Below are positions 19,070 to 30,228 of a stretch of DNA of 64,000 nt, piece after piece; positions within the stretch are counted from its first letter, which is position 1; every line of letters starts with the position of its first letter. Both the position numbers and the translations under genes were made by a program. The DNA comes from Lentibacillus halodurans (lineage in GTDB: Bacteria; Bacillota; Bacilli; Bacillales; Amphibacillaceae). The notes beneath the pieces were generated by a model. The model was not told where the DNA came from. It saw nothing but the letters and a program-made list of their open reading frames with translations, and did not search any database. Location: positions 1 to 64,000 of the forward strand of contig NZ_FOJW01000017.1 of NCBI RefSeq assembly GCF_900112045.1. Reading direction: 5' to 3'.

Positions 19070-19098
19070 TTGACTTCTCGTCAATGATCGAGTATAAT
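19070..19098 (+). promoter_or_regulatory. Promoter for rplJ-rplL
   Basis: TTGACT (19070-19075), 17 bp, TATAAT (19093-19098). Strong sigma-A promoter directly before the L10 leader. Confidence 0.82.
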
Positions 19099-19124
19099 AA
19101 TATAGGTTGAAATATGAATACGTT

Positions 19125-19250
19125 ATACCGTAGACAGCAGGTGCAAGAAATTGCTTAATCTCCTGCCGAGGTGTTTGAATACGAATGTTTAATCCCAAAT
19201 AGGATTGCCGTTTGTCACAAAACCTCCATGTCTACATGGAGGTTTTTTAA
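19125..19250 (+). ncRNA. L10 leader (ribosomal protein autoregulatory leader)
   Basis: The segment CCGTAGACAGCAGGTGCAAG... CTTAATCTCCTGCCGAGGTG matches the kink-turn-containing core of the Firmicute L10 leader as I remember it. It ends in a terminator AAAACCTCCATG / CATGGAGGTTTT (about 19218-19248). Excess L10(L12)4 complex binds the leader and favours termination before rplJ. The remaining 130 bp to rplJ carry no other clear signal. Confidence 0.85.
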
Positions 19251-19384
19251 CGGGTTAATGGCTGGAGATACTGACTTGCCGTTTCTCCCAATCTGACATC
19301 CGGCTTCTAACCTCTGGGAAGACAGGATTAAGTTCCGGGTCTTTCCTCTGTCCGGTATGATGAGTGTTAATAGGAGGTGGAACA

Positions 19385-19891
19385 ATGGCTAATAGCAATA
19401 TTATTGAGCAAAAGAAGCAACATGTACAGGAAATTGCTGACAAGTTCCGTGGCAGCCAATCAACTTTGCTGGTCGATTACCGTGGTCTTGACGTTGCTGA
19501 GGTAAGTGAATTGCGTAAACAGCTACGTGAAGCAAACGTCGAATTTAAAGTTTATAAGAATTCAATGACACGTCGGGCAGTGGATGCTGTTGATTTGAGT
19601 GAGCTGTCTGATACATTGGTTGGTCCGACTGCAGTGGCATTCAGCAATGAGGATGTAGTAGCTCCCGCTAAGATTTTGAATAACTTTGCCAAAGACCATG
19701 ATGCATTGGAAATTAAAGGCGGCGTTATTGAAGGCGAAATTGCTACAATTGAACAAATCAAAGAGCTTGCAGATCTGCCTAATTACGAAGGCATGGTATC
19801 CATGTTGCTTAGCGTATTGCAGGCACCTGTGCGCAACTTTGCATATGCCGCAAAAGCGATTGCCGACCAGAAAGAAGAAGAGAGCGCATAA
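19385..19891 (+). CDS. rplJ: 50S ribosomal protein L10
   Basis: 168 aa. N-terminal RNA-binding domain with [34 protein letters not shown], and a long C-terminal helix that docks L7/L12 dimers. It anchors the stalk to 23S rRNA. ATG 19385 after AATAGGAGGTGG; the in-frame ATG at 19364 adds MLIGGGT, which contains the ribosome binding site. Confidence 0.98.
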   Translation: MANSNIIEQKKQHVQEIADKFRGSQSTLLVDYRGLDVAEVSELRKQLREANVEFKVYKNSMTRRAVDAVDLSELSDTLVGPTAVAFSNEDVVAPAKILNNFAKDHDALEIKGGVIEGEIATIEQIKELADLPNYEGMVSMLLSVLQAPVRNFAYAAKAIADQKEEESA

Positions 19892-19950
19892 GCTGCGTGC
19901 CGGGGATCTGGCACATCGGAATATTAAATCTTAAAAATGGAGGAATAATA

Positions 19951-20316
19951 ATGGACAATCAGCAAATTATTGACGCGATTAAAGAAATGTCTGTTTTGGA
20001 ATTAAATGATTTAGTTAAAGCAATTGAAGAAGAATTTGGTGTAACCGCTGCAGCGCCAGTTGCTGTTGCAAGCGGAGGCGGCGAAGGAGAAGCTGTTGAA
20101 GAACAAACTGAATTTGATGTAGAGCTTCAGGATGCTGGCGACTCCAAGATTAAAGTTGTTAAAGCGGTTCGCGAAGTCACTGGACTCGGTCTTAAGGATG
20201 CAAAAGAATTAGTAGATAACGCACCTAAGCCTGTTAAAGAAAGTGCTTCAAAAGAAGAAGCTGAAGAAATCAAAGGACAGCTTGAAGAAGCAGGTGCAAC
20301 TGTAGAACTTAAGTAG
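19951..20316 (+). CDS. rplL: 50S ribosomal protein L7/L12
   Basis: 121 aa. N-terminal dimerisation helices, a flexible Ala/Gly hinge ([14 protein letters not shown], about 35-48) and the C-terminal factor-binding domain with [24 protein letters not shown]. Recruits EF-G and EF-Tu. ATG 19951 after AATGGAGGAATA. A terminator follows. Confidence 0.98.
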   Translation: MDNQQIIDAIKEMSVLELNDLVKAIEEEFGVTAAAPVAVASGGGEGEAVEEQTEFDVELQDAGDSKIKVVKAVREVTGLGLKDAKELVDNAPKPVKESASKEEAEEIKGQLEEAGATVELK

Positions 20317-20324
20317 GCTGATCG

Positions 20325-20374
20325 GAAAACAGGACTTTCGCCAAGTCTTTAATTGTGAAAGCCTCTGTTTTTTC
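20325..20374 (+). terminator. Terminator after rplL
   Basis: AAAACAG-CTTTC arm pairing with GAAAG-CTGTTTTTT around a 14-nt loop. A second weaker hairpin, GAGCTCGTCG / CGGCGGGCTTTC, lies at 20408-20438. Confidence 0.75.
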
Positions 20375-20480
20375 GTATAGGGTCAACGATTATTTCTGAC
20401 CTTTTAAAAAGAGCTCGTCGGTACCACGGCGGGCTTTCTATATATTGTCTCTTCACATTACACGCAAAGCAGGTGCCCAA

Positions 20481-21080
20481 ATGTCTGATCATTACTTTTC
20501 ACAAAATCCCCAATCCAAAAGTTCACCTAAGAAATGGAATTACGAGCTGCGAGGCAGAAATTTTACCTTCGAAAGCGATTATGGTGTATTCTCCAAACAT
20601 GAAGTGGATTATGGAACGCGGCTACTGATTGAACACTTTGAAGAACCACCTGCTGCGGGTAATATTCTCGATCTCGGCTGTGGTTATGGTCCAATTGGAA
20701 TCGCTGTTGCATACAGTTATCAGCACCGTAACGTCATACTGGCAGACATTAATGAAAGGGCAATTACGCTGGCGCAAAAAAATGCGCATCATAATGGCGT
20801 AACGAATGTTGAATTTACCTTAAGTGATCAATTCAATCAACTGAAGGGCAATACTTTTGCCGCCATTCTGACCAACCCTCCAATCAGAGCCGGGAAAAGG
20901 GTCGTTCACCAAATGTTTGAAGCGAGTCAAAATGCCTTGCTGGAAAATGGCAGATTGTGGGTTGTCATTCAAAAAAAACAGGGAGCTCCATCTGCTATGG
21001 AAAAATTGAAAGATTTGTTCGGAAATGTTAAAGTAGTTGATCGCAGAAAGGGTTATTATCTATTGATGTCCATTCAATGA
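20481..21080 (+). CDS. ybxB: Class I SAM-dependent methyltransferase, RsmC-like
   Basis: 199 aa. SAM motif I ILDLGCGYGPIGI (about 61-73), acidic loop DINERA, and the catalytic NPPI motif (about 134-137) typical of N2-guanine rRNA methyltransferases such as RsmC. This is the YbxB family, conserved between rplL and rpoB in Bacilli; the exact target is uncertain. ATG 20481 with AGGTG five bases upstream; the 12-codon upstream extension has no family support. Confidence 0.92.
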   Translation: MSDHYFSQNPQSKSSPKKWNYELRGRNFTFESDYGVFSKHEVDYGTRLLIEHFEEPPAAGNILDLGCGYGPIGIAVAYSYQHRNVILADINERAITLAQKNAHHNGVTNVEFTLSDQFNQLKGNTFAAILTNPPIRAGKRVVHQMFEASQNALLENGRLWVVIQKKQGAPSAMEKLKDLFGNVKVVDRRKGYYLLMSIQ

Positions 21081-21109
21081 TTGACCTTATGATTTTCTTA
21101 TGATAATAT
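21081..21109 (+). promoter_or_regulatory. Promoter for rpoB-rpoC
   Basis: TTGACC (21081-21086), 17 bp, TAATAT (21104-21109) with TGa extended -10. Starts right at the ybxB stop codon. It implies a 5' leader of about 385 nt before rpoB. Confidence 0.7.
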
Positions 21110-21115
21110 AATAAA

Positions 21116-21490
21116 ATGCTAACATGGGACTTCCTTTGTCAAGAGGAAAATTCTTAACATATATAATGTATAATTCATTGGTAATCGGAAACAATGGTAG
21201 AATCGACAAAAATTGAGATAACGGGTTTTACAACCGAGTCTTATTGTTTCGCTTCTCCATTGGCTAAGGTTATCCGGGTGTTGAGATATGTCTTGCGGTT
21301 GTTCAGCTGCAGGATTGTCCACATAATTTTTCAGACAGTAGTACACGTGCTATTGTTATTTTGCATCTATACCTGATTGGATTTAAAACGACTGGTATGT
21401 AAACTGTCATATCAGTTTGTTTTTCTAAATATATGAGTCATTTTTCACACTAGCTTATGTGAATAATTTTTGAAAAATGCTTGATTTGAG
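21116..21490 (+). promoter_or_regulatory. Long rpoB leader with a possible attenuator
   Basis: About 375 nt without a supported gene. It contains AAACTG / CAGTTT followed by GTTTTT (21401-21424), a weak terminator-like hairpin, and two further TATAAT-like boxes (21162-21167, 21169-21174) that could be secondary promoters. A 60-codon plus-strand ORF (21194-21376) has no recognised homologue and I do not call it. Confidence 0.4.
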
Positions 21491-21501
21491 GGGTGAAGCA
21501 G

Positions 21502-24500
21502 TTGACAGGTCAACTAGTTCAGTATGGACGGCACCGCCAACGCAGGAGCTATGCACGTATCAGCGAAGTGTTGGAACTGCCGAATCTAATCGAAATTCAA
21601 ACCGCTTCCTATGATTGGTTTCTAAGAGAAGGTTTGCGGGAGATGTTTAAGGATATATCCCCGATTGAGGACTTTGCAGGTAACCTATCACTGGAATTTA
21701 TTGATTACAGTCTTGGTGAACCTAAATATCCCGTAGAAGAGGCCAAAGATCGGGATGTCACATATAACGCCCCGCTTCGTGTAAAGGTTCGCCTGATCAA
21801 TAATGAGACCGGAGAGGTGAAGGAACAGGAAGTCTTCATGGGAGATTTTCCGCTGATGACGGATACAGGCACATTTATTATTAATGGTGCTGAACGTGTC
21901 ATTGTTTCCCAGCTTGTACGTTCACCAAGTGTTTATTACAGTGAGAAGTTTGACAAGAATGGCAAACGCGGTATCACTGCAACTGTCATTCCAAACCGCG
22001 GCGCATGGCTGGAATTTGAAACGGATGCTAAAGATGTTGCCTATGTACGAATTGACCGTACACGTAAATTACCGATAACGGTGCTTTTACGTGCGCTTGG
22101 TTTTGGCTCGGATCAGGAAATCATCGACCTTCTGGGTGAAAACGAGTACCTTAAGAATACGCTTGAAAAAGATAACACGGAAACAACTGATAAGGCATTG
22201 CTGGAAATTTATGAGCGTCTGCGTCCGGGTGAACCGCCAACAGTTGAAAATGCCAGAAGTCTGCTAATCTCCCGTTTCTTTGACCCGAAACGCTATGACC
22301 TGGCACATGTTGGCCGGTATAAAATGAATAAAAAATTGGATATTAAAAACCGTCTGTTCAATCAAGTGCTGGCTGAGCCGATTGTTGATCCTGAAACCGG
22401 GGAAGTACTGGCTCAAAAAGGTGATAAATTAGAGCGCAAATTGCTGAATAAGATTATTCCTTATCTGGAAAACCAGGAGGATATGCTTGGCGAAAAACAC
22501 GTTGAGCCAAATGAAGGCGTTTTGGCTGATGCCATTCGTCTGCAATCCGTAAAAATCATCGATCCAACTGACCCAGAAGGCGAACGGGAACTTGAAGTTA
22601 TCGGTAATGCTGGCGTTGATAAAAGCATTAAGCATATAACACCTTCAGATATATTATCGTCAATCAGTTACTTCTTTAATTTGCTGCATCGTGTCGGCGG
22701 AACGGATGATATTGACCATTTGGGCAACCGGCGTCTGCGTTCTGTCGGGGAATTGCTGCAGAATCAGTTCCGTATCGGCTTGTCCCGCATGGAGCGTGTT
22801 GTTCGTGAACGCATGTCCATTCAGGACACGTCCAGTATAACACCGCAGCAGCTGATAAATATTCGCCCTGTCATTGCTTCAATTAAAGAGTTTTTCGGAA
22901 GTTCGCAGTTATCACAATTTATGGATCAGACGAATCCATTAGGCGAATTGACGCATAAACGACGTCTTTCTGCACTCGGACCTGGCGGCTTGACACGAGA
23001 ACGAGCCGGGTTTGAAGTGCGTGATGTTCACTATTCTCACTATGGGCGAATGTGTCCGATTGAGACACCGGAAGGGCCAAACATTGGTCTGATCAACTCA
23101 TTATCCAGTTATGCAAAAGTCAATGAATTCGGTTTTATTGAAACACCTTACCGCCGTGTTGATCCGGAAACCGGAAAAGTAACTGGACAAACAGATTATC
23201 TGACTGCGGATGAAGAAGATAATTATATTGTTGCACAGGCAAATGCCCGATTAAATGAGGATGGAACCTTTACAGATGAGGAGGTCATCGCACGTTTTCG
23301 TGGTGACAACACGGTAGTGCCACGCGAAAAACTCGATTATATGGATGTGTCACCAAAACAGGTCGTTTCTGCTGCAACAGCATGTATCCCATTTTTGGAG
23401 AATGATGACTCCAACCGTGCGCTGATGGGAGCCAACATGCAGAAGCAGGCGGTACCATTGATGGAACCTGAAGCACCAGTTGTCGGAACAGGTATGGAGT
23501 ATGTGTCCGGCAAGGATTCAGGTGCTGGGGTCATTTGCCGGAATGAAGGTGTCGTTGAACATGTGGAAGCAAAAGAAATCCACATCCGCCGTATTTCCGA
23601 TGTTGATGGTAAAGAAGTGAAAGGTGATCTGGATGTTTATCGTTTGCAGAAATACATCCGCTCCAACCAGGGAACTTGCTACAATCAGCGCCCAATTGTC
23701 AGTAAAGGCGACCGCGTGACAAAAGGTGAGATCCTCGCTGATGGTCCATCAATGGAAGATGGTGAATTGGCGCTGGGCCGCAATGCGCTGGTCGGATTCA
23801 TGACATGGGAAGGCTATAACTATGAAGATGCCGTCATTATGAGTGAACGTCTTGTTAAAGATGATGTTTATACATCCATCCATATTGAGGAATATGAATC
23901 AGAAGCCCGAGACACGAAACTTGGCCCTGAAGAAATTACAAGGGATATTCCAAATGTCGGTGAAGATGCGCTGAAGAATCTGAATGAAAACGGCATTATC
24001 CGTATCGGTGCTGAGGTTTCTGATGGCGATATTCTGGTAGGTAAAGTAACGCCTAAAGGGGTAACTGAATTATCAGCTGAAGAAAGGTTACTCCACGCCA
24101 TTTTTGGTGAGAAGGCAAGGGAAGTCCGCGATACATCATTAAGAGTACCGCACGGAGCCGGTGGTATTGTTCTGGAAGTCAAGATTTTCAACCGTGAAGA
24201 CGGTGATGAGTTGCCTCCGGGTGTGAATCAGCTGGTACGGGTATATATCGTTCAGAAACGGAAGATCTCAGAAGGGGACAAAATGGCGGGAAGGCACGGT
24301 AATAAAGGTGTTATTTCCAAGATTTTACCTGAAGAAGATATGCCGTTCATGCCTGATGGAACACCAATTGATGTCATGCTCAACCCATTGGGTGTACCGT
24401 CACGTATGAATATCGGACAGGTGTTTGAACTGCATTTGGGTATGGCAGCGCGCCAGCTCGGTCTGCATGTGGCAACACCGGTATTTGACGGCGCAACCGA

Positions 24501-25038
24501 AGAGGATGTATTGAAAACATTGCAAGAAGCTGGTATGGCAAAAGACGCCAAATCGATTCTTTATGATGGCAGGACAGGTGAACCATTCGATAATCGGGTG
24601 TCTGTCGGTGTTATGTATATGATTAAACTGGCACACATGGTTGATGATAAGCTGCACGCCCGTTCAACCGGCCCATATTCACTTGTCACCCAGCAGCCAT
24701 TGGGTGGTAAAGCACAATTTGGCGGACAGCGTTTTGGCGAAATGGAAGTTTGGGCACTTGAAGCTTATGGTGCTGCCTATACACTTCAGGAAATTCTGAC
24801 AGTGAAATCGGATGATGTGGTAGGCCGTGTGAAAGCTTATGAATCGATCGTTAAAGGTGATAATGTGACAGAGCCTGGCGTACCTGAGTCGTTTAAAGTG
24901 CTGATTAAGGAACTTCAAAGTCTCGGAATGGATGTCAAAATGCTCTCCAGTGATGAGTCAGAGATTGAAATGCGCGAACTGGAGGAAGAAGATACACAAT
25001 CAGCGAGCAAGTTGAACCTGGAGGCTGAAGAAAACTGA
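21502..25038 (+). CDS. rpoB: DNA-directed RNA polymerase subunit beta
   Basis: 1178 aa. The N-terminus [18 protein letters not shown] and all regions to the C-terminal [14 protein letters not shown] match Bacillaceae beta. The rifampicin-binding region around residues 455-490 ([25 protein letters not shown]) carries the susceptible-type residues. TTG 21502 is chosen because B. subtilis starts LTGQLVQYG with TTG and GAGGGGTGAAG lies just upstream; a GTG at 21493 overlaps that site. Confidence 0.98.
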   Translation: MTGQLVQYGRHRQRRSYARISEVLELPNLIEIQTASYDWFLREGLREMFKDISPIEDFAGNLSLEFIDYSLGEPKYPVEEAKDRDVTYNAPLRVKVRLINNETGEVKEQEVFMGDFPLMTDTGTFIINGAERVIVSQLVRSPSVYYSEKFDKNGKRGITATVIPNRGAWLEFETDAKDVAYVRIDRTRKLPITVLLRALGFGSDQEIIDLLGENEYLKNTLEKDNTETTDKALLEIYERLRPGEPPTVENARSLLISRFFDPKRYDLAHVGRYKMNKKLDIKNRLFNQVLAEPIVDPETGEVLAQKGDKLERKLLNKIIPYLENQEDMLGEKHVEPNEGVLADAIRLQSVKIIDPTDPEGERELEVIGNAGVDKSIKHITPSDILSSISYFFNLLHRVGGTDDIDHLGNRRLRSVGELLQNQFRIGLSRMERVVRERMSIQDTSSITPQQLINIRPVIASIKEFFGSSQLSQFMDQTNPLGELTHKRRLSALGPGGLTRERAGFEVRDVHYSHYGRMCPIETPEGPNIGLINSLSSYAKVNEFGFIETPYRRVDPETGKVTGQTDYLTADEEDNYIVAQANARLNEDGTFTDEEVIARFRGDNTVVPREKLDYMDVSPKQVVSAATACIPFLENDDSNRALMGANMQKQAVPLMEPEAPVVGTGMEYVSGKDSGAGVICRNEGVVEHVEAKEIHIRRISDVDGKEVKGDLDVYRLQKYIRSNQGTCYNQRPIVSKGDRVTKGEILADGPSMEDGELALGRNALVGFMTWEGYNYEDAVIMSERLVKDDVYTSIHIEEYESEARDTKLGPEEITRDIPNVGEDALKNLNENGIIRIGAEVSDGDILVGKVTPKGVTELSAEERLLHAIFGEKAREVRDTSLRVPHGAGGIVLEVKIFNREDGDELPPGVNQLVRVYIVQKRKISEGDKMAGRHGNKGVISKILPEEDMPFMPDGTPIDVMLNPLGVPSRMNIGQVFELHLGMAARQLGLHVATPVFDGATEEDVLKTLQEAGMAKDAKSILYDGRTGEPFDNRVSVGVMYMIKLAHMVDDKLHARSTGPYSLVTQQPLGGKAQFGGQRFGEMEVWALEAYGAAYTLQEILTVKSDDVVGRVKAYESIVKGDNVTEPGVPESFKVLIKELQSLGMDVKMLSSDESEIEMRELEEEDTQSASKLNLEAEEN

Positions 25039-25074
25039 GAGCTTTCAGAAGGCTGATGACAAAGATCAGGTCAG

Positions 25075-25102
25075 ATGAAACCGGCAAGAGAGCCGGTTTC
25101 AT
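25075..25102 (+). promoter_or_regulatory. Perfect hairpin between rpoB and rpoC
   Basis: ATGAAACCGGC (25075-25085), AAGAGA, GCCGGTTTCAT (25092-25102): an 11-bp perfect stem with no T-run. It may stabilise, block or be cleaved in the rpoB-rpoC mRNA rather than terminate. Confidence 0.55.
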
Positions 25103-25141
25103 GATCTGGCAAATTCGGACACTAATAAGGGAGGTAGACCC

Positions 25142-28100
25142 TTGCTGGATGTAAATAATTTTGAGTACATGAAAATCGGGCTGGCTTCATCAGAAAAAAT
25201 TCGCTCATGGTCTTATGGCGAAGTTAAAAAACCGGAGACCATTAACTACCGTACCTTAAAGCCGGAAAAAGACGGGCTTTTCTGTGAACGTATTTTTGGG
25301 CCGCAAAAGGACTGGGAATGCCATTGCGGTAAATACAAGCGGGTACGCTATAAGGGTGTTGTTTGTGACCGGTGCGGAGTAGAGGTTACAAAAGCAAAGG
25401 TTCGCCGTGAACGTATGGGTCATATTGAATTAGCTGCCCCCGTATCACACATTTGGTATTTTAAAGGGATTCCGAGCCGGATGGGTCTAGTACTGGATAT
25501 GTCACCTCGCGCTCTGGAAGAAGTCATCTATTTCGCTGCATACATTGTAACCGAAGTTGGCGATACGCCATTAGAAAAGAAACAGCTTCTTTCTGAAAAA
25601 GAATACCGTGCCTATTACGAAAAATACGGTGCTTCCTTCAAAGCGCAAATGGGAGCAGAAGCAATCCGCAAACTCCTGCAGGATATCGATCTCGAAAAAG
25701 AGGTTGAAACATTAAAAGAGGAACTGAAAACAGCGCAGGGACAACGCAGAACTCGTGCCATTAAACGACTGGAAGTACTGGAGTCATTCCGGAATTCAGG
25801 CAATGATACATCATGGATGGTTCTTGATGTATTGCCAGTTATACCACCGGAAATTCGTCCGATGGTACAGCTTGACGGCGGGCGCTTCGCAACTTCAGAT
25901 TTGAATGATCTTTACCGCCGTGTCATTAACCGGAACAATCGCCTGAAACGCTTGTTGGATCTTGGTGCTCCAAGTATTATTGTCCAAAATGAAAAGCGTA
26001 TGCTGCAAGAGTCCGTTGATGCGCTGATCGATAATGGTCGCCGAGGACGTCCTGTTACAGGCCCCGGCAACCGTCCATTGAAGTCCCTGTCACATATGCT
26101 GAAAGGAAAACAAGGCCGTTTCCGCCAAAACTTGCTTGGTAAACGTGTTGATTATTCCGGACGCTCCGTAATCGTCGTTGGTCCAAGTCTGAAAATGTAC
26201 CAATGCGGACTGCCGAAAGAAATGGCACTGGAATTATTTAAGCCGTTTATTATGAAGGAACTTGTTGAAAAAGGGTTTGCTCATAACATCAAATCGGCTA
26301 AACGGAAAATTGAACGGGTACATCCGGAAGTATGGGATGTTCTGGAGGAAGTTATTAAAGAACACCCAGTACTCCTGAACCGTGCACCAACATTGCACCG
26401 TCTGGGTATTCAGGCATTTGAACCTGTACTTGTGGAAGGCCGTGCCATCCGTCTGCATCCGCTGGTCTGTACTGCTTATAACGCCGACTTTGATGGTGAC
26501 CAAATGGCTGTACACGTTCCACTCTCAGCAGAGGCACAGGCGGAAGCACGTGTTCTGATGCTTGCTGCACAAAATATCCTGAATCCAAAAGACGGTAAAC
26601 CGGTTGTTACACCGTCACAGGATATGGTTTTAGGTAATTACTATTTGACACTGGAACGTGAAGGTGCAGTTGGAGAAGGCAGCAGATTCAAAGATACCGA
26701 TGAGGCGCTGCTTGCTTATCAGAATGGTTATGTTCACCTGCATTCACGTGTTGCGATTAAGGCTTCAAGCTTAAACAAAAAATCATTTACCGCCAAACAG
26801 CAGGATCAAATGCTCTTAACAACAGTTGGTAAACTGATTTTCAACGAGATTTTGCCGGATTCATTTCCATACATTAATGAGCCAACCATTCATAATTTGG
26901 AAGTTGAAACACCGGATAAATATTTTGTTGATCAGGCCACGGATGTTGGTGAAGAAATTAAAAAACGTGACCTTATCCTTCCGTTCAAAAAAGGTATCTT
27001 GGGCGATATTATCGCAGAAGTGTTCAAACGGTTTAAGATCAGCGAAACGTCCAAAATGCTTGACCGCATGAAGGATCTTGGATTCAGCTACTCAACAAAG
27101 GCAGGTATGACAGTAGGTGTGTCTGATATTGTTGTGCTGAAGGAAAAAGAAGAAATCCTGGAAAGTGCTCAGGATAAGGTGGATAAAGTGTTGAAACAGT
27201 TCAGGCGCGGGTTAATCACAGATGATGAACGGTATGATCGTGTCATTTCGATCTGGTCACAAGCCAAGGATGATATCCAAGATCGCCTGATGGAATCACT
27301 GGATACACGAAATCCAATCTTTATGATGAGTGAATCCGGTGCGCGGGGTAACGCATCCAACTTTACACAACTTGCCGGAATGCGTGGTCTGATGGCCAAT
27401 CCTGCCGGTGAGATCATGGAACTGCCAATCAAGTCCAGCTTCCGGGAAGGTCTGACAGTATTGGAGTACTTTATCTCCACACACGGTGCCCGGAAAGGTC
27501 TAGCTGATACAGCACTGAAAACAGCTGACTCGGGCTATCTGACACGTCGCCTCGTTGATGTTGCCCAGGATGTGATCATTCGTGAAGATGACTGCGGAAC
27601 TGATCGCGGTTTGACGGTTTCGGCTTTAAAAGATGATACAGAGGTGATTGAGCCGTTGCTTGATCGCTTGGTCGGACGTACAGCCTTTGAAAATGTCCGC
27701 CATCCGGAAACCGATGCTGTCATCGTCGGTAAAAATGAAGTGATGAACGAAGACCAGGCAAAACAAATCGTTGAATCAGGTGTTGAAGAAGTCATTATCC
27801 GGTCTGCGTTTACATGCAATACAAAACATGGCGTCTGTAAAAAATGCTATGGCCGCAACCTGGCTACCGGTGATGAGGTTGAAGTCGGCGAAGCGGTAGG
27901 TATTATCGCCGCACAATCCATCGGTGAACCTGGTACACAGTTAACCATGCGTACCTTCCATACAGGTGGTGTTGCAGGTGATGATATTACACAAGGTTTA
28001 CCACGTATCCAGGAACTGTTTGAAGCACGTAATCCAAAAGGTCAGGCAGTGATCAGTGAAATCCATGGAACGGTTCAGGAAATAAAAGAACTGAAAGATA

Positions 28101-28753
28101 AACAAGAAGTTATTGTCCAGGGTGATGTGGAGCAGCGGACATATCCTGTGCCTTACAATGCACGCATGAAAATTTCTGTTGGCGATGAACTCATTGCCGG
28201 GCAGGAACTTACAGAAGGTTCTGTTGATCCAAAAGAACTGCTCCGTGTGCAGGGCATCGAAGGGGTACAGCAGTATCTGCTGCGTGAAGTGCAAAAAGTA
28301 TACCGGATGCAAGGTGTTGAAATTGGTGACAAACACGTAGAGGTTATGGTACGGCAAATGATGCGCAAAATCCGTGTTGCCGAATCAGGTGATACAGATG
28401 AACTTCCAGGATCATTGCTCGAAATCCACCAATTCAGGGATGCCAACCGGACTGTACTACAGGAAGGAAAAGAGCCAGCAGTCGGTAAACCTGTATTGCT
28501 CGGTATTACAAAAGCATCATTGGAAACTGATTCATTCTTGTCTGCGGCATCCTTCCAGGAAACAACCCGTGTACTGACGGATGCTGCCATTAAAGGTAAA
28601 CGTGATGAACTGCTGGGGCTTAAAGAGAATGTCATTATCGGTAAATTGGTCCCTGCTGGTACTGGTATCGGACGCTACCGCAAACTTGAAACATCACTGG
28701 ATGAACCAGAAGAAAATATAGAAGAGCCGGAAGAGACCGAGACGGTACAATAG
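25142..28753 (+). CDS. rpoC: DNA-directed RNA polymerase subunit beta'
   Basis: 1203 aa. N-terminal zinc ligands C60, C62, C75, C78; catalytic Mg site [12 protein letters not shown]; second zinc site in the [18 protein letters not shown] segment; bridge and trigger helix region [16 protein letters not shown]. The variable C-terminal tail is acidic. TTG start after GGGAGGTAGACCC, as in B. subtilis ([10 protein letters not shown]). Lies 103 bp after rpoB with a hairpin between. Confidence 0.98.
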   Translation: MLDVNNFEYMKIGLASSEKIRSWSYGEVKKPETINYRTLKPEKDGLFCERIFGPQKDWECHCGKYKRVRYKGVVCDRCGVEVTKAKVRRERMGHIELAAPVSHIWYFKGIPSRMGLVLDMSPRALEEVIYFAAYIVTEVGDTPLEKKQLLSEKEYRAYYEKYGASFKAQMGAEAIRKLLQDIDLEKEVETLKEELKTAQGQRRTRAIKRLEVLESFRNSGNDTSWMVLDVLPVIPPEIRPMVQLDGGRFATSDLNDLYRRVINRNNRLKRLLDLGAPSIIVQNEKRMLQESVDALIDNGRRGRPVTGPGNRPLKSLSHMLKGKQGRFRQNLLGKRVDYSGRSVIVVGPSLKMYQCGLPKEMALELFKPFIMKELVEKGFAHNIKSAKRKIERVHPEVWDVLEEVIKEHPVLLNRAPTLHRLGIQAFEPVLVEGRAIRLHPLVCTAYNADFDGDQMAVHVPLSAEAQAEARVLMLAAQNILNPKDGKPVVTPSQDMVLGNYYLTLEREGAVGEGSRFKDTDEALLAYQNGYVHLHSRVAIKASSLNKKSFTAKQQDQMLLTTVGKLIFNEILPDSFPYINEPTIHNLEVETPDKYFVDQATDVGEEIKKRDLILPFKKGILGDIIAEVFKRFKISETSKMLDRMKDLGFSYSTKAGMTVGVSDIVVLKEKEEILESAQDKVDKVLKQFRRGLITDDERYDRVISIWSQAKDDIQDRLMESLDTRNPIFMMSESGARGNASNFTQLAGMRGLMANPAGEIMELPIKSSFREGLTVLEYFISTHGARKGLADTALKTADSGYLTRRLVDVAQDVIIREDDCGTDRGLTVSALKDDTEVIEPLLDRLVGRTAFENVRHPETDAVIVGKNEVMNEDQAKQIVESGVEEVIIRSAFTCNTKHGVCKKCYGRNLATGDEVEVGEAVGIIAAQSIGEPGTQLTMRTFHTGGVAGDDITQGLPRIQELFEARNPKGQAVISEIHGTVQEIKELKDKQEVIVQGDVEQRTYPVPYNARMKISVGDELIAGQELTEGSVDPKELLRVQGIEGVQQYLLREVQKVYRMQGVEIGDKHVEVMVRQMMRKIRVAESGDTDELPGSLLEIHQFRDANRTVLQEGKEPAVGKPVLLGITKASLETDSFLSAASFQETTRVLTDAAIKGKRDELLGLKENVIIGKLVPAGTGIGRYRKLETSLDEPEENIEEPEETETVQ

Positions 28754-28761
28754 TATAAACG

Positions 28762-28840
28762 TCGGGAGCACCCGAAAAAATAACGCATATGACATTGACA
28801 ACAGAAACCCGGGATGGTAATATATTCAGGGTGCTTCCGA
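28762..28840 (+). promoter_or_regulatory. str-operon promoter bracketed by an inverted repeat
   Basis: TTGACA (28795-28800), 17 bp, TAATAT (28818-28823) with TGg extended -10. The promoter lies inside an inverted repeat: TCGGGAGCACCC (28762-28773) and GGGTGCTTCCGA (28829-28840), 12 bp with one G-U pair in RNA. Read-through transcripts from rpoC can fold the long stem; transcripts from the internal promoter cannot. Confidence 0.65.
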
Positions 28841-28869
28841 TTATACTTGTTACTTTGGAGGATATGCGG

Positions 28870-29121
28870 ATGTCTTATGAAAAAGTGACCCGGTTTCGAT
28901 CAGAATTAATAATCGGAACGAAACAAACACTTAAAGCCATCAAACATGGGGCTGCAAGTGAAGTGTTTATTGCTGATGATGCAGAACAGCAAATCACACA
29001 AAAGGTGGAGCACTTGGCTCGAGCGTCAGGTGTGCCCTGCCATCGTGTGGACTCCAAGCGAAAACTTGGGGCTGCTTGTGGTATTGATGTAGATGCATCA
29101 GTTGCCGCAGTAAAACAATAA
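28870..29121 (+). CDS. rplGB: L7Ae-family ribosomal protein (YbxF/RplGB)
   Basis: 83 aa, kink-turn-binding L7Ae fold: ELIIGTKQTLKAIKHGAASEVFIADDA and KLGAACGIDVDASVAAV. In B. subtilis YbxF is associated with the ribosome and binds kink-turn RNA. ATG 28870 with GGAGG upstream; the longer ORF from 28789 covers the promoter. First gene of the str operon. Confidence 0.92.
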   Translation: MSYEKVTRFRSELIIGTKQTLKAIKHGAASEVFIADDAEQQITQKVEHLARASGVPCHRVDSKRKLGAACGIDVDASVAAVKQ

Positions 29122-29257
29122 AGGTTTTGGCGATTTATCGCGAAAGCTTTGTTTTTTACGAAAAAATGAACCACCTGGATATGTGGTATTATGATTGCTT
29201 TTAAAATAGGTGGTTATCCGTGTATTGATTCATAAATGAGAAAGGAGGAAAATGGAA

Positions 29258-29677
29258 ATGCCTACGATAAATCAACTTGTACGCAAAGGCCGTGTCAGTA
29301 AAGCTAAAAAATCTGACTCCCCGGCGCTGAACAAAGGGTACAACAGTTTCAAAAATCAATTTACAGACCAAGATGCACCGCAAAAACGTGGCGTATGCAC
29401 CCGTGTCGGAACATTGACTCCGAAGAAGCCGAACTCAGCACTGCGTAAATATGCACGTGTTCGTTTGTCCAACAACATGGAAGTGACAGCATACATTCCT
29501 GGTATTGGACACAACTTGCAGGAGCATAGTGTTGTGCTGATCCGTGGAGGTCGTGTAAAAGACTTGCCGGGTGTTCGTTATCACATTGTACGTGGCGCCC
29601 TTGACACTGCAGGTGTTGAAGGTCGTGCACAAGGCCGTTCAAAATATGGTACCAAAAAACCAAAAGCTAAAAAATAA
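29258..29677 (+). CDS. rpsL: 30S ribosomal protein S12
   Basis: 139 aa. Conserved [11 protein letters not shown] start, [11 protein letters not shown] with the lysine that, when mutated, gives streptomycin resistance (here wild type), and [16 protein letters not shown]. Decoding-centre protein. ATG 29258 has 9-nt spacing from AAAGGAGG; the ATG at 29252 is only 3 nt away. Confidence 0.98.
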   Translation: MPTINQLVRKGRVSKAKKSDSPALNKGYNSFKNQFTDQDAPQKRGVCTRVGTLTPKKPNSALRKYARVRLSNNMEVTAYIPGIGHNLQEHSVVLIRGGRVKDLPGVRYHIVRGALDTAGVEGRAQGRSKYGTKKPKAKK

Positions 29678-29715
29678 CATGTTTGTGTAATAGATCATCG
29701 AAAGGAGGGGAATAT

Positions 29716-30186
29716 ATGCCACGTAAAGGACCAGTACCTAAACGCGATGTTTTGCCTGATCCGCTTTACAACTCAAAATTAGTCACCCGTTTGATCAACC
29801 AGATCATGATTCACGGGAAACGGGGGAAAGCACAGAAAATCCTCTATAATGCGTTCGAACTTGTTTCGGAAAGAAGCGGCCAGGACGCAATGGAGGTGTT
29901 TGAACAAGCGATGAAAAATGTCATGCCTGTTCTGGAAGTTCGTGCACGCCGTGTTGGTGGCTCCAACTACCAGGTGCCGATGGAGGTTCGCCCGGAACGT
30001 CGTCAGGCATTAGGTTTGCGTTATATTGTGAACTACTCACGTCTCCGTGGAGAGAAAACGATGGAAGAGCGTCTTGCTAATGAAATTCTTGATGCTTCGA
30101 ATAATACCGGAGCGTCTGTTAAAAGACGTGAGGAATTACACAAGATGGCCGAGGCAAACAAAGCATTTGCTCACTATCGTTGGTAA
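29716..30186 (+). CDS. rpsG: 30S ribosomal protein S7
   Basis: 156 aa. Starts [16 protein letters not shown], with the S7 signature [15 protein letters not shown] and [17 protein letters not shown]. Initiates assembly of the 30S head. ATG 29716 after AAAGGAGGGG; an upstream in-frame start at 29683 is not supported. Confidence 0.98.
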   Translation: MPRKGPVPKRDVLPDPLYNSKLVTRLINQIMIHGKRGKAQKILYNAFELVSERSGQDAMEVFEQAMKNVMPVLEVRARRVGGSNYQVPMEVRPERRQALGLRYIVNYSRLRGEKTMEERLANEILDASNNTGASVKRREELHKMAEANKAFAHYRW

Positions 30187-30228
30187 TCATAATTAAATAA
30201 AAGCTTTCAAGAGAAAGGAGAAGAATAC

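Noticed and set aside
21194-21376. 60-codon plus-strand ORF in the rpoB leader
   Set aside because: No ribosome binding site of note and no recognised family; more likely leader sequence.
21502-25038. Possible rifampicin resistance allele of rpoB
   Set aside because: The residues of the rifampicin region that commonly mutate (Gln, Asp, His, Arg, Ser) are all of the susceptible type; only a neutral-looking Ala to Gly difference from B. subtilis was noted.
29258-29677. Possible streptomycin resistance allele of rpsL
   Set aside because: The key lysine in [11 protein letters not shown] is wild type.
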